Source: Streptomyces aculeolatus (GTDB taxonomy: Bacteria; Actinomycetota; Actinomycetes; Streptomycetales; Streptomycetaceae). Taken from it: a stretch of DNA of 64,000 nucleotides. The stretch's first letter is position 1, and each line of letters begins with the position of its first letter. The position numbers and the translations under genes are program-made. This document shows, one piece after another, positions 50,865 to 59,200 of this stretch. The DNA lies in assembly GCF_020400605.1 (NCBI RefSeq), contig NZ_JAINRD010000023.1:1-64000 (forward strand), read 5' to 3'. A model generated the notes under the pieces. The model was not told the DNA's origin and made no database searches. It saw nothing but the letters and a program-made list of their open reading frames with translations.

Positions 50865-52571
50865 CTACAGCGGCACGATCTCCGGCGCCCCGAGCCGCGC
50901 CGCGTCCGCGGTCTGGTCGTCCGGCTGCCGCTGCGACTCGCGCTCCGCCTCGACCCGCTTCTCGTAGTGCGCCACCTCGCGCTCGATCTGGTCCGCGTCC
51001 CAGCCCAGCACCGGCGCCATCAGCTCGGCGGCCTCGGCGGCGCACTGCGTGCCGCGGTCGAAGGTCTCGATGGAGATGCGGGTGCGCCGCGTCATCACGT
51101 CGTCGAGATGGCGGGCGCCCTCGTGGGAGGCCGCATACACGACCTCCGCGCGCAGGTAGTCGTCCGCGCCCGTGAGCGGCTGGCCCAGCGACGGGTCCCG
51201 CTCGATCAGCTCCAGCACCTCTTCCGCCAGTGACCCGTACCGGTTCAGCAGGTGCTCCACCCGTACGACGTGCACGCCCGTGCGCGCCGCCGTCCGCGCC
51301 CGCGCGTTCCACAGCGCCTGGTACCCCTCCGCGCCGAGCAGCCGCACCTCCTCGGTGACGCACGGCCCGACGCGCTGGTCGAGCCCGTGCACGGCCTCGT
51401 CGACGGCGTCCTTGGCCATCACGCGGTACGTCGTGTACTTGCCGCCGGCGACCACGACGAGCCCGGGCACCGGGTGCGCCACGGTGTGCTCGCGCGACAG
51501 TTTGCTGGTCGCGTCCGACTCGCCGGCGAGCAGCGGCCGCAGGCCCGCGTACACGCCCTCGACGTCATCTCTTGTCAGCGGCACCGCGAGCACGGAGTTG
51601 ACGTGCTCCAGCAGGTAGTCGATGTCGGCGGAGGAGGCCGCCGGGTGGGCCTTGTCGAGGTCCCAGTCGGTGTCCGTGGTGCCGATGATCCAGTGCCGGC
51701 CCCAGGGGATGACGAACAGGACGCTCTTCTCGGTGCGCAGGATGAGACCGGTGGCGGAGTGGATGCGGTCCTTCGGTACGACGAGGTGGATGCCCTTCGA
51801 CGCCCGTACGTGGAACTGCCCGCGCTCGCCGACCATCGCCTGCGTCTCGTCCGTCCACACGCCGGTGGCGTTGACGACCTGCCGCGCCCGCACCTCGAAC
51901 TCCCCGCCCTGCTCCAGGTCGTGCACCCGGGCGCCGACGACCCGCTCGCCCTCGCGCAGGAAGCCCACGACCCGCGCGCGGTTGGCGACCTGCGCCCCGT
52001 ACTGCGCGGCGGTGCGCACGAGCGTGGCGACGTAGCGCGCGTCGTCGACCTGCGCGTCGTAGTACTGCAGCGCGCCCACGAGCGCGTCCTTGCGCAGGCA
52101 CGGCGCGACGCGCAGCGCGTGCGAGCGGGAGAGGTGGCGGTGCGCGGGCATGCCGCGGCCGTGTTCGCGGGAGACGGACATGGCGTCGTACAGCAGCACG
52201 CCGGAGCCCGCGTACGCCCGCTCCCAGGCCCGGTGCTTGAGGGGGTAGAGGAACGGCACCGGCTTGACCAGGTGCGGCGCCAGGCGCTCGGTGAGCAGCC
52301 CGCGCTCCTTCAGCGCCTCGCGGACGAGGGCGAAGTCCAGCATCTCCAGATAGCGCAGCCCGCCGTGGATGAGCTTGCTCGACCTGCTCGACGTGCCCGA
52401 CGCCCAGTCCCGCGCCTCGACCAGCCCGGTGGCCAGCCCGCGGGTCGCCGCGTCCAGCGCCGTGCCCGCGCCGACCACGCCGGCGCCGACGACCAGCACG
52501 TCCAGCTCGCGTTCGGCCATCTGTGCGAGGGCTGCGCCGCGCTCGGCCGGCCCCAGTACCGCTGTCTTCAC
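50865..52571 (-). CDS. glpD: Aerobic glycerol-3-phosphate dehydrogenase
   Basis: A 568-residue FAD-dependent membrane-associated enzyme that oxidises glycerol-3-phosphate to dihydroxyacetone phosphate. The N-terminal FAD motif is DVLVVGAGVVGAGTALDAATRG. Characteristic segments follow: ASGTSSRSSKLIHGGLRYLE, VNATGVWTDE, SKGIHLVVPK, IPWGRHWIIGTTDTDWD and GLRPLLAGESDATSKLSREH. The C-terminal DAO_C helical domain includes EEVVYAASHEGARHLDDVMTRRTRI in part. The GTG has AGGAGG five bases upstream. No glpK or glpF lies in the window. It is divergent from the nucleotide-sugar dehydrogenase-like gene. Confidence 0.97.
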   Translation of the reverse strand: MKTAVLGPAERGAALAQMAERELDVLVVGAGVVGAGTALDAATRGLATGLVEARDWASGTSSRSSKLIHGGLRYLEMLDFALVREALKERGLLTERLAPHLVKPVPFLYPLKHRAWERAYAGSGVLLYDAMSVSREHGRGMPAHRHLSRSHALRVAPCLRKDALVGALQYYDAQVDDARYVATLVRTAAQYGAQVANRARVVGFLREGERVVGARVHDLEQGGEFEVRARQVVNATGVWTDETQAMVGERGQFHVRASKGIHLVVPKDRIHSATGLILRTEKSVLFVIPWGRHWIIGTTDTDWDLDKAHPAASSADIDYLLEHVNSVLAVPLTRDDVEGVYAGLRPLLAGESDATSKLSREHTVAHPVPGLVVVAGGKYTTYRVMAKDAVDEAVHGLDQRVGPCVTEEVRLLGAEGYQALWNARARTAARTGVHVVRVEHLLNRYGSLAEEVLELIERDPSLGQPLTGADDYLRAEVVYAASHEGARHLDDVMTRRTRISIETFDRGTQCAAEAAELMAPVLGWDADQIEREVAHYEKRVEAERESQRQPDDQTADAARLGAPEIVPL

Positions 52572-52820
52572 GGATGCCTCCTGTCCTGTCGCCCCGTTGC
52601 GGCAGTCCACGTGCCCACGTCCGATTCTGTCCGGACCCGCGCCGTACAGCCACTGTGCGGCACCACGGCAGCCGCGGGCAGCCCCGCACGGCCGCCGCGC
52701 CACAGGCATCACAAAGCGCCCAATACTGAATAACAGTCATATATGCCCGTAGCCTGACAAGAGCCTCCACCCCTCCCGGGCCCGGCGCCCCGGGACCGTC
52801 GGGAAGGACCCCCCGCAGAC

Positions 52821-54098
52821 ATGCCCGCAGACGTCGCCGTCATCGGACTCGGCCACCACGGCCTGCCGCTCGCCCAGGCCGCGGCGGCAGCCGGCTTCTC
52901 CGTCGTCGGATACGACCCCGACCCGCGCGCCGTCGACGCCCTCGCCGCCGGCCGCCCGCCGGTCGGCGGCTCGCTGACGGCCGCCGAGGTACGCAGGCTC
53001 CTGACCACCGGCTTCCGCCCCTCCGCGGACCCCGCCGACCTCGGCGGCGCCCGCACCGCCGTCATCTGCGTGCCCACCCCCCTCGCCGACGACGGCGCGC
53101 TCGACCTCGGCCCGGTCGCCGACGCGGCACGCGAGCTGGCGCGGCACCTCAAGCCGCGCACCACCGTGCTGCTGGAGTCCGCCGCGTACCCCGGGAGCAC
53201 CGAGGACCTCCTGCGCCCCCTCCTGCAACAGGGCTCCGGGCTGCGCGCGGGACGCGACTTCCACCTCGCGTACTCCCCGGGCCCTCTCGACCCGGCCGAC
53301 ACCGCCCCCGCGCCGAAGGTCGTCGGCGGGCTGACCCCGGGGTGCACGGAGGCGGCGGTCGCGTTCTACGGACGCTTCGCGGAGCGGGTCGTACGGGCCC
53401 GGGGGCCGCGCGAGGCGGAGACGGTGCGGCTGCTGGAAGGCAACGTGCGGCACGTGAACTTCGCGCTCGTCAACGAGCTGGCCTGGTTCTGCCACGACCG
53501 GGGCATCGACCTGTGGGACGTCGTCCGCTGCGCCGAGACCCGCCCCTTCGGCACCGCCCACAGCTTCCGCCCCGGACCGGGCGTCGGCGGCCACGGGGTG
53601 CCCGTCGACCCGGGCCGCGTCCCCGTCCGCGTACCGCACCCGGGCGGCAGGGCCGCTCCCGGCTTCGACCACCCGCTGCGCATGGTGGACCTCGCCAGGG
53701 AGGTCAACGGCCGGATGCCCCGGTACGTCGTCCAGCGCTGCGCCCAGCTCCTCAACGAGCACGGCAAGTCCGCCCGCGGCGCCCGCGTGCTGCTCCTCGG
53801 CGTCACGTACGAACCGGACGTCGCCGACCTGGAGCGCACCCCGGCGGGCGACGTCGCGGCCCGGCTGACGGAGCTGGGGGCGCGGGTGGGGTTCCACGAC
53901 CCGTACGTCACGACGTGGCAGGTGCTGGGGCGGCCGGTGCCGCGGGCGGCGGCACCGTACGACGCGGCGGCGGACGCGGACCTGACGGTGCTGCTCCAGC
54001 CGCACCGGACGTACGACCTCCAGGCGCTGGCGGTCAAGGCGCAGCTCCTCCTCGACACCCGGGGCGCGACTCCGCCGGGAGCGGCGCACCGGCTGTGA
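52821..54098 (+). CDS. UDP-glucose/GDP-mannose dehydrogenase family protein lacking the catalytic Cys
   Basis: A 425-residue homologue of nucleotide-sugar 6-dehydrogenases. The N-terminal Rossmann domain (GLGHHGLPLA), central dimer helix (NFALVNELAWFC) and C-terminal domain (LLLGVTYEPDVADLERTPA, FHDPYVTTW) are conserved. The signature GGHCxPVDP reads GGHGVPVDP with Gly259 in place of the nucleophile Cys, and the usual SPERxxPG loop reads SPGPLDPAD. NAD-dependent oxidation to the acid is therefore unlikely; it may have another activity or a regulatory role. The ATG is preceded by AAGGA at a long spacing. It is divergent from glpD and ends at a terminator. Confidence 0.9.
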   Translation: MPADVAVIGLGHHGLPLAQAAAAAGFSVVGYDPDPRAVDALAAGRPPVGGSLTAAEVRRLLTTGFRPSADPADLGGARTAVICVPTPLADDGALDLGPVADAARELARHLKPRTTVLLESAAYPGSTEDLLRPLLQQGSGLRAGRDFHLAYSPGPLDPADTAPAPKVVGGLTPGCTEAAVAFYGRFAERVVRARGPREAETVRLLEGNVRHVNFALVNELAWFCHDRGIDLWDVVRCAETRPFGTAHSFRPGPGVGGHGVPVDPGRVPVRVPHPGGRAAPGFDHPLRMVDLAREVNGRMPRYVVQRCAQLLNEHGKSARGARVLLLGVTYEPDVADLERTPAGDVAARLTELGARVGFHDPYVTTWQVLGRPVPRAAAPYDAAADADLTVLLQPHRTYDLQALAVKAQLLLDTRGATPPGAAHRL

Positions 54099-54106
54099 CG
54101 GCGGGG

Positions 54107-54132
54107 CGCCCCGCGGTCCCCGGTGCGGGGCG
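54107..54132 (+). terminator. Terminator after the dehydrogenase-like gene
   Basis: An 8-bp perfect stem (CGCCCCGC and GCGGGGCG) with a 10-base loop, nine bases after the stop codon. Confidence 0.6.
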
Positions 54133-54206
54133 GCGGGGGGCGTGAACACCGCGCGGATCACCCGGTCTCCGGGGTGCCGGAACCGGAGGTCCGCCGCCGG
54201 AACTGC

Positions 54207-54212
54207 TACCGT
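54207..54212 (+). promoter_or_regulatory. -10 element for a probable leaderless transcript
   Basis: TACCGT ends eight bases before the ATG at 54221, where no ribosome binding site is present. The -35 is not obvious. Confidence 0.4.
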
Positions 54213-54220
54213 TCGGCCGT

Positions 54221-54673
54221 ATGGGTGATGCGGTGATGACGACGGCCGACAGCCGCCCCCGGCTGCTGCAGGCGCTCGCCGTCGGCGCCGCCGCCACCGT
54301 GGCGGGAGCGCTGGTCCTGGGCCTGACACAGGGCCTGGTGGGCGAACGCGGCCTGGAGCTCGGCTACTGGGCGCTGGCCCTCGGCCTCCTCGTCGGCGCC
54401 GCCGTGGGCCGCGCGGGCGAGCCGACCCGCACCTCGTCCCTCCTGGCGGTCCCCGTGGCGCTCGCCGGCGTCCTCCTCACCCAGCTCACGGCCGCCGCCG
54501 TGCACCTCTCCACCGCCGACGTGGGGGCGGCCTACGACTTCTGGCGCACCGAGGTGCTGGGGAAGAACGACATGACGTTCTACCTGGTGGCCGCGGCCGA
54601 AGCGTTCCTGGTCAGCCAGCGGGTGTCCGAAGTTCGAAACAACATGTCGCAGTCGCGTCACGACTCCCCATAA
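54221..54673 (+). CDS. Small integral membrane protein
   Basis: A 150-residue protein with four hydrophobic helices (about residues 16-38, 48-62, 74-95 and 118-132) and a charged tail ending SQRVSEVRNNMSQSRHDSP. I recognise no motif. The ATG at 54221 is chosen because a TACCGT -10 lies eight bases upstream, which suggests a leaderless message; ATG 54236 is an alternative. It is followed by another small membrane protein with its own promoter. Function unknown. Confidence 0.78.
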   Translation: MGDAVMTTADSRPRLLQALAVGAAATVAGALVLGLTQGLVGERGLELGYWALALGLLVGAAVGRAGEPTRTSSLLAVPVALAGVLLTQLTAAAVHLSTADVGAAYDFWRTEVLGKNDMTFYLVAAAEAFLVSQRVSEVRNNMSQSRHDSP

Positions 54674-54680
54674 GGGCTTG

Positions 54681-54708
54681 TTGTCGGGCACCGCTCAACT
54701 GCTAGCGT
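54681..54708 (+). promoter_or_regulatory. HrdB-type promoter of the 54792 gene
   Basis: TTGTCG (54681-54686), 16 bases, TAGCGT (54703-54708). The first block resembles the damage-type box, but the spacing fits a -35/-10 pair instead. The leader would be about 76 bases. Confidence 0.6.
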
Positions 54709-54791
54709 GCCGCGGGTTGTCCCACTGACCGCGCCCACCACACCAACTGTCCCCGGGCACGGCAGACCCAAACATCCGGGGGGAATTACCC

Positions 54792-55316
54792 ATGTCCCAG
54801 CCGTATCAGCAGCAGCCAGGTCCCGGCGTTCCCGGCCAGCAGCCGTATGGCGCTCCGCCGCCCTACGCGCAGCAGCCGCCCGCCAGTTCCGGCAACCCCG
54901 GCCTCGCCATCGGGGTCGGCATCGTCGCGATGATCGTCGGCGCGGTCATCTACGGCGGCATCATGCTGGCCACCTCGGGGGACGCTGGCGAGTACACGCT
55001 GTACGCCTACCCCGCCGCCGCGGCCGGCATCCTCGTCGGCCTTGCGTTCGGCAAGCTCGGCGGGCAGAACCCGGCGCTGCCCTTCGTCGCCATCGCCCTC
55101 GGGATCATCGGCGCGATCATGGGCCAGTTCCTCGGCTACGCCCTCCTGATCAACGACTGGACGGAAGGCCAGATCGGCGTCGCGACGGCGTTCACCGACG
55201 AGTTCGACACGCTGAAGGAGGCCTTCAAGGAGGACTTCGACGCGCTGGTGGCCGCGATGTACGCGATCGGCGGCGCAGCGGGCTTCGGCATCACGAAGCG
55301 CCTCGGCAACAGCTGA
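54792..55316 (+). CDS. Membrane protein with Pro/Gln-rich N terminus
   Basis: A 174-residue protein. Residues 1-34 are Gln/Pro/Tyr/Gly-rich (MSQPYQQQPGPGVPGQQPYG), typical of actinobacterial membrane proteins with a disordered cytosolic tail. Three or four hydrophobic helices follow (about 37-60, 70-90, 96-122 and the C-terminal AAMYAIGGAAGFG), with an acidic amphipathic helix (FDTLKEAFKEDFDALV) before the last. No motif that I recognise. GGGGGGAA lies six bases before the ATG. A strong terminator follows at 55336. Confidence 0.82.
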   Translation: MSQPYQQQPGPGVPGQQPYGAPPPYAQQPPASSGNPGLAIGVGIVAMIVGAVIYGGIMLATSGDAGEYTLYAYPAAAAGILVGLAFGKLGGQNPALPFVAIALGIIGAIMGQFLGYALLINDWTEGQIGVATAFTDEFDTLKEAFKEDFDALVAAMYAIGGAAGFGITKRLGNS

Positions 55317-55335
55317 GGCAGCCGCACCGCAAGGC

Positions 55336-55389
55336 AACGGCGCAGGGCCGGTAACCGCAAAGGATGCGGCCCCGGCCCTGCGCCGTTTT
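55336..55389. terminator. Strong terminator between convergent genes
   Basis: A 16-bp perfect stem (AACGGCGCAGGGCCGG and its complement at 55372-55387) with an inner CCGC/GCGG pair and a trailing TTTT. It is the clearest terminator in the window and works in both directions. Confidence 0.85.
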
Positions 55390-55449
55390 GCAGCCCTACG
55401 CCGTTGCAGCCCGGCGCCGTTCCCAGCCCCGCCGCCCTGCGGCCCACCG

Positions 55450-55896
55450 TCAGGCCCGAGGCAGCGCGGCACCCAGCCGCCCGTGCAGCAGCAGGTAGAA
55501 GACGTACAGCGACTCACGGCCGCCCTTCCCGCGGTCGTAGCGCCGCTGGGCGCGTCCGAGGGGGTTCCACACCCGCCCGTCCGGCATCCGTACGCCGACG
55601 GGCTGCTCGAAGTAGTCGCGTTGCAGGTCGTCGAGGTCGACCCAACTCCCGCCCCCGGACCGGACCATGACCTCCCCCACGTACGCCCCGACCCCCCGCA
55701 GCGCCCGCGCCACGGCCTGCTCGTCGGCCCCCCGGCCGGCCCGGATCCCGGCCACGATCCGGTCCGCCAGCCGCAGGCTCTCCACGGAGTAGTCCAACGG
55801 CAGCCGCCGCGGCCCCCGCATCCACTCGGCCACCACCCCCTCCACGTACCGGCTCATCCCAGCCGCTTCGGGTAACACATCGCTCGCATGCCCCAT
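55450..55896 (-). CDS. Conserved hypothetical protein
   Basis: A 148-residue soluble protein from the ATG at 55896 (MGHASDVLPEAAGMSRYVEG), with GGAGGGG seven bases upstream. It includes LDYSVESLRLADRIVAGIRAG, GVGAYVGEVMVRSGGGSWVDL and GVRMPDGRVWNPLGRAQRRYD, and resembles a widespread actinobacterial family, possibly DUF3806-like. It is the first intact gene downstream of the RHS protein on the same strand, but its conserved, core-genome look argues against it being the immunity gene. A near-palindrome at 55962-55982 lies upstream. Confidence 0.75.
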   Translation of the reverse strand: MGHASDVLPEAAGMSRYVEGVVAEWMRGPRRLPLDYSVESLRLADRIVAGIRAGRGADEQAVARALRGVGAYVGEVMVRSGGGSWVDLDDLQRDYFEQPVGVRMPDGRVWNPLGRAQRRYDRGKGGRESLYVFYLLLHGRLGAALPRA

Positions 55897-56268
55897 GGGA
55901 ATCCCCTCCACGCTCGTCGGCTGTGACCTTCACATGAACAGCGCCGGGATCATGATTAAACGTCACACCTGCAAGGCGTGACTCTTCCCACACGAGGTGT
56001 CACCACAAAGGTCTGGACAAACCCCCGACATGCCGGATCCGGCAACCTCTTCCACACGCAGTTCAGCGATCAATGACGTCACTGCTCGCCCCTCAAGAAG
56101 GCGCCGCAGCACGCCGATCAGGAGCCCCGCAACGGGGAGTGGCGCTCGCCCTCCAGCGCCGACTCCGCCCCCCGCAGCCTTGACCACCCCTCGGTCTGCC
56201 GAGAGGACGATGCCCATTGGCCAAGCCACTCCCGGCAGACCGACTCTGCGGTCAGATTCTTAACACCG
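55897..56268. other. Intergenic region between the RHS gene and the conserved hypothetical gene
   Basis: This 372-base stretch is where an immunity gene for the RHS tip would be expected. The only same-strand frame is 88 codons (55963-56229, GTG start), Gly/Ala-rich with no good ribosome binding site. An 88-codon frame on the other strand is equally unconvincing. It could be a decayed gene; I do not call a CDS. Confidence 0.4.
55962..55982. promoter_or_regulatory. Near-perfect palindrome upstream of the 55896 gene
   Basis: GTCACACC-TGCAA-GGCGTGAC is an 8-bp inverted repeat with one mismatch and a 5-base centre, about 66 bases before the start codon. It is a candidate operator for a dimeric regulator. 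Confidence 0.35.
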
Positions 56269-59200
56269 TCAGCCACCTGCATGCTTGTTCACGAACTCTT
56301 CCAACCACTCCGGCTTACTGCGTGGCGGGTTCAGAGCGTAATCAAGTACAGTCGCACCCACCGTCACTACGGGTTTGGCGACTTTGCTCAAGGATATGGC
56401 AACATTCCCCAGAGTCCCGCCCATGCCAAACTTCTCCGCATAGTACCCTGCCTTATCCGCCACATACGTTTGCTGGCTCGCATCTCGCGTGGCCCAGGCG
56501 GTCTCGAACCTATCGCTCGCCGGTTCATCCGAGTCTATGCCGTCCATAAAACCACGCACGCTGAAGAAGGAAACCAGCCCGTACAGATCGCCTCCACCCC
56601 AGTCCACCCGGACTTCGAGGTCGTCCCACCCGACGTCCTGCGGAGCACCGGATCCCGCGGACTCGACCATCTCACAGATGTATTTTCCGTGACCTATCGG
56701 CGTATTACAGCGCTCCACCATCCCTGAATCGCGCTTCATGTCTTGATTATTCCTGACGTTGAGGAACTTCTCAGCCGTCTGAGTGTGGACGCCTTCCCTG
56801 TCCACTCGATGATGGGTGACCTTTGTGTGCGTAAAGTCCCGCCCTGCATAAAGGTCCTCTACTTCACTCCACATGTACCCACCACCAGTAGAGTGATTGA
56901 CGCCGCTTTCATCGGTGTAGGAGAGGCTGCCGTCGGCTCGCGTCATGTTGCCGTCGCCGCAACTGACATCGTCGCCTTCGCCACCGCAGGCGAGGCCGTG
57001 GCCGTCGAGTTCGATTCCTGTGGTCGGGTTGCCACCCGCGAAGGCGTAGCGGTTTCCGGTTATGCGGTCTGCGCCGAGGCTCATGTCGGCAAGTGCGCCG
57101 TTGTACATGTCACGGGTGAGGAAGCGGTTCAGGGAGGGGTCGTAGTCGCGGAAACCCATGTCGTAGGTTTGTGATGGCTCGTCCCAGCGCTTGGAGTTGA
57201 AGCGGTAGGGATTGTACGGCTCCGCGTCGGGAGTACTGGCACCGGGTTTGTCGATACCGGTGAAGTCCGACTCATCGTTACTGCCGTACGAGGTGTAGCC
57301 GTAGGTTGCCTTGGTGTTGCCTTCGGCGTCGGTGAGGGTTTCGACATCGGTGTGGCTGTTGTAGCCGTACACGCCGAGTTCCCGGGTGCCGTCGGCGTCG
57401 TGCTTGATCTGAGAGAGTCGATCTCCCCACGGACCGTACTGATAAGACTTCGTGACTTCACCCGCCACCCGCTCGTCCAGTACCTCTTCGGACATGCCCA
57501 GGTAGCTGTAGTCGGTGGTCTTGCCGCTGTTGTCGGTCTTGGACGTCGTTCGGTCCAGGGGGTCGTAGGTGTACGAGGTCTTCTGGGTGCCGCTATCCTG
57601 CACGCGGCTGTGCTCGGTGACGTGGTCGAAGCCGTCATAGGTGCTGCGTTCGATGACTTGATCGGCGGCTGTAACGGTGTCGAGTCGACCGTAGGGGTCG
57701 TAGTTGTACGACGCGGCGGTGTCATCGGAGGTGGCCGAGACCAGCCGGTTGCGGTTGTAGGTGTACGTGGTGTCGGCGTCCTTGACCCTCTGGCTGACGA
57801 CGTTGGCATTGTCGTCGTGTACGTAGGTCTCCGTCGTCGCCCCGTGGCCGGTCTTCGTGACCTGCGCGATCCGGTCCACCGGGTCGTACCGATACGTCGA
57901 CGTCGATTCCAGGTACGCCGTGTGGTCGTCGGCGTTCATCTTCTTCGCGATGTCCCGGGACTTGTTCCCGTTGACGTCCCAGTCGTACTCGTGCGACGCG
58001 ACCAGGTCGTAGTGGTTGTACTCCTGGGTCGTCTTCAGTGCGCCGTTCGCGTAGTAGGAGTAGTCGACGAAGTTCTCGTTCGCCTTGTACTCCCGAAGCT
58101 TCTGGCCCCGCGGTGTGTACAAGTATTCCGTGAGGCGCTTCTTCGGGTCGTCCGGGCTGTCTCCGGCCTCGACCATGGCGACCAGGTTCCGGACGTCGTA
58201 GGCGTAGGACTGGAACTCGTCCGGGTGCGTCATCGTCGCCGGCTGGCCGTTCGCGTCGTACGTCATCGACGTGGTCTTCTTCGGCTCGCCAGCCAGGTTC
58301 TCGGTGACCTTCTCGACCTGGTTGAGGCCGGTGTAGCCGATGACGTAGGCATCGATCTTGGCGCCCGAGGAGATGTCGTTGATGTCGACGAGGTTGCCGT
58401 TGGCGTCGTAGCGGTACGTGAAGTCCTTGCGCTCCTCGTCAACAGCGAACGAGTCGTCGCGGACGAGCTGCACCGCGTCCGCGGTCACTGTGCCCTGGTC
58501 ACTTCCCTTCAGGGACAAACTCTTGATGCCCTGCTTGAAGGGGTACGTGCCGAGCTTCACCCAGCGGCCTGTCCGCTCACTCTGGTCGGTTGTCGCCGTG
58601 GCGGTGCCTTCGGCGTGGTCGATCTCGTAGCGGGCGCCTGGGGCGGCGTCGGGGGTCTTCGGGTACTTGGCGTAGACGGTGTAGTCGCCCTTGGCCGGGA
58701 TGTTGAGCTGCCAGGTGAAGGCGCCTTCCTTGCCGGCCGCGAGCGTGCTGTGGTCGTAGCCCTGGCTGGACTTCGTGCCGCGCCGGGGGCTGCTCGTCGT
58801 CCAGTCGCCCTTCGACGAGGTGCTCTGGGTGTCGGAGTTGTCGACGAGGACGGTCTGCCGGCCGACCGGGACGCCCTCGTCGGTACGGGCGGCAAGGGAG
58901 CCGTCGGGGTGGTAGGTCCAGCCCATGGTGCGGGAGCTGGCGCCGCCCGTACTGGTGAGGGTTCGGGAAGTCTGCTGGCCCAGGTCGTTGTAGTCGTAGG
59001 CGGTGGTGATCTCCCACGGGTCGGTGGAGTTGCGGATCCAGCCGTTGTCGAAGTGGGTGTACGCGGTCTCGTTGCGGACCGTCTCGCCCTCCGACGGGGG
59101 CGCGGAAACCTTCGAGACGTTGCCGACCGCGTCGTACGTCGTCTCCGTGAACACGTCGGGACTGTGGTACCGGGTGTCGTTCGGGTCGTAGGGCTGGTAC

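Noticed and set aside
54681..54708. Third damage-type promoter (TTGTCGG followed by TAGCGT)
   Set aside because: The block after TTGTCGG departs from the GTG part of the motif, and the 16-base spacing fits an ordinary HrdB -35/-10 pair.
55963..56229. 88-codon frame as immunity gene for the RHS tip
   Set aside because: Gly/Ala-rich with no clear ribosome binding site or fold, and the opposite strand has an equally long frame; not enough to call a gene.
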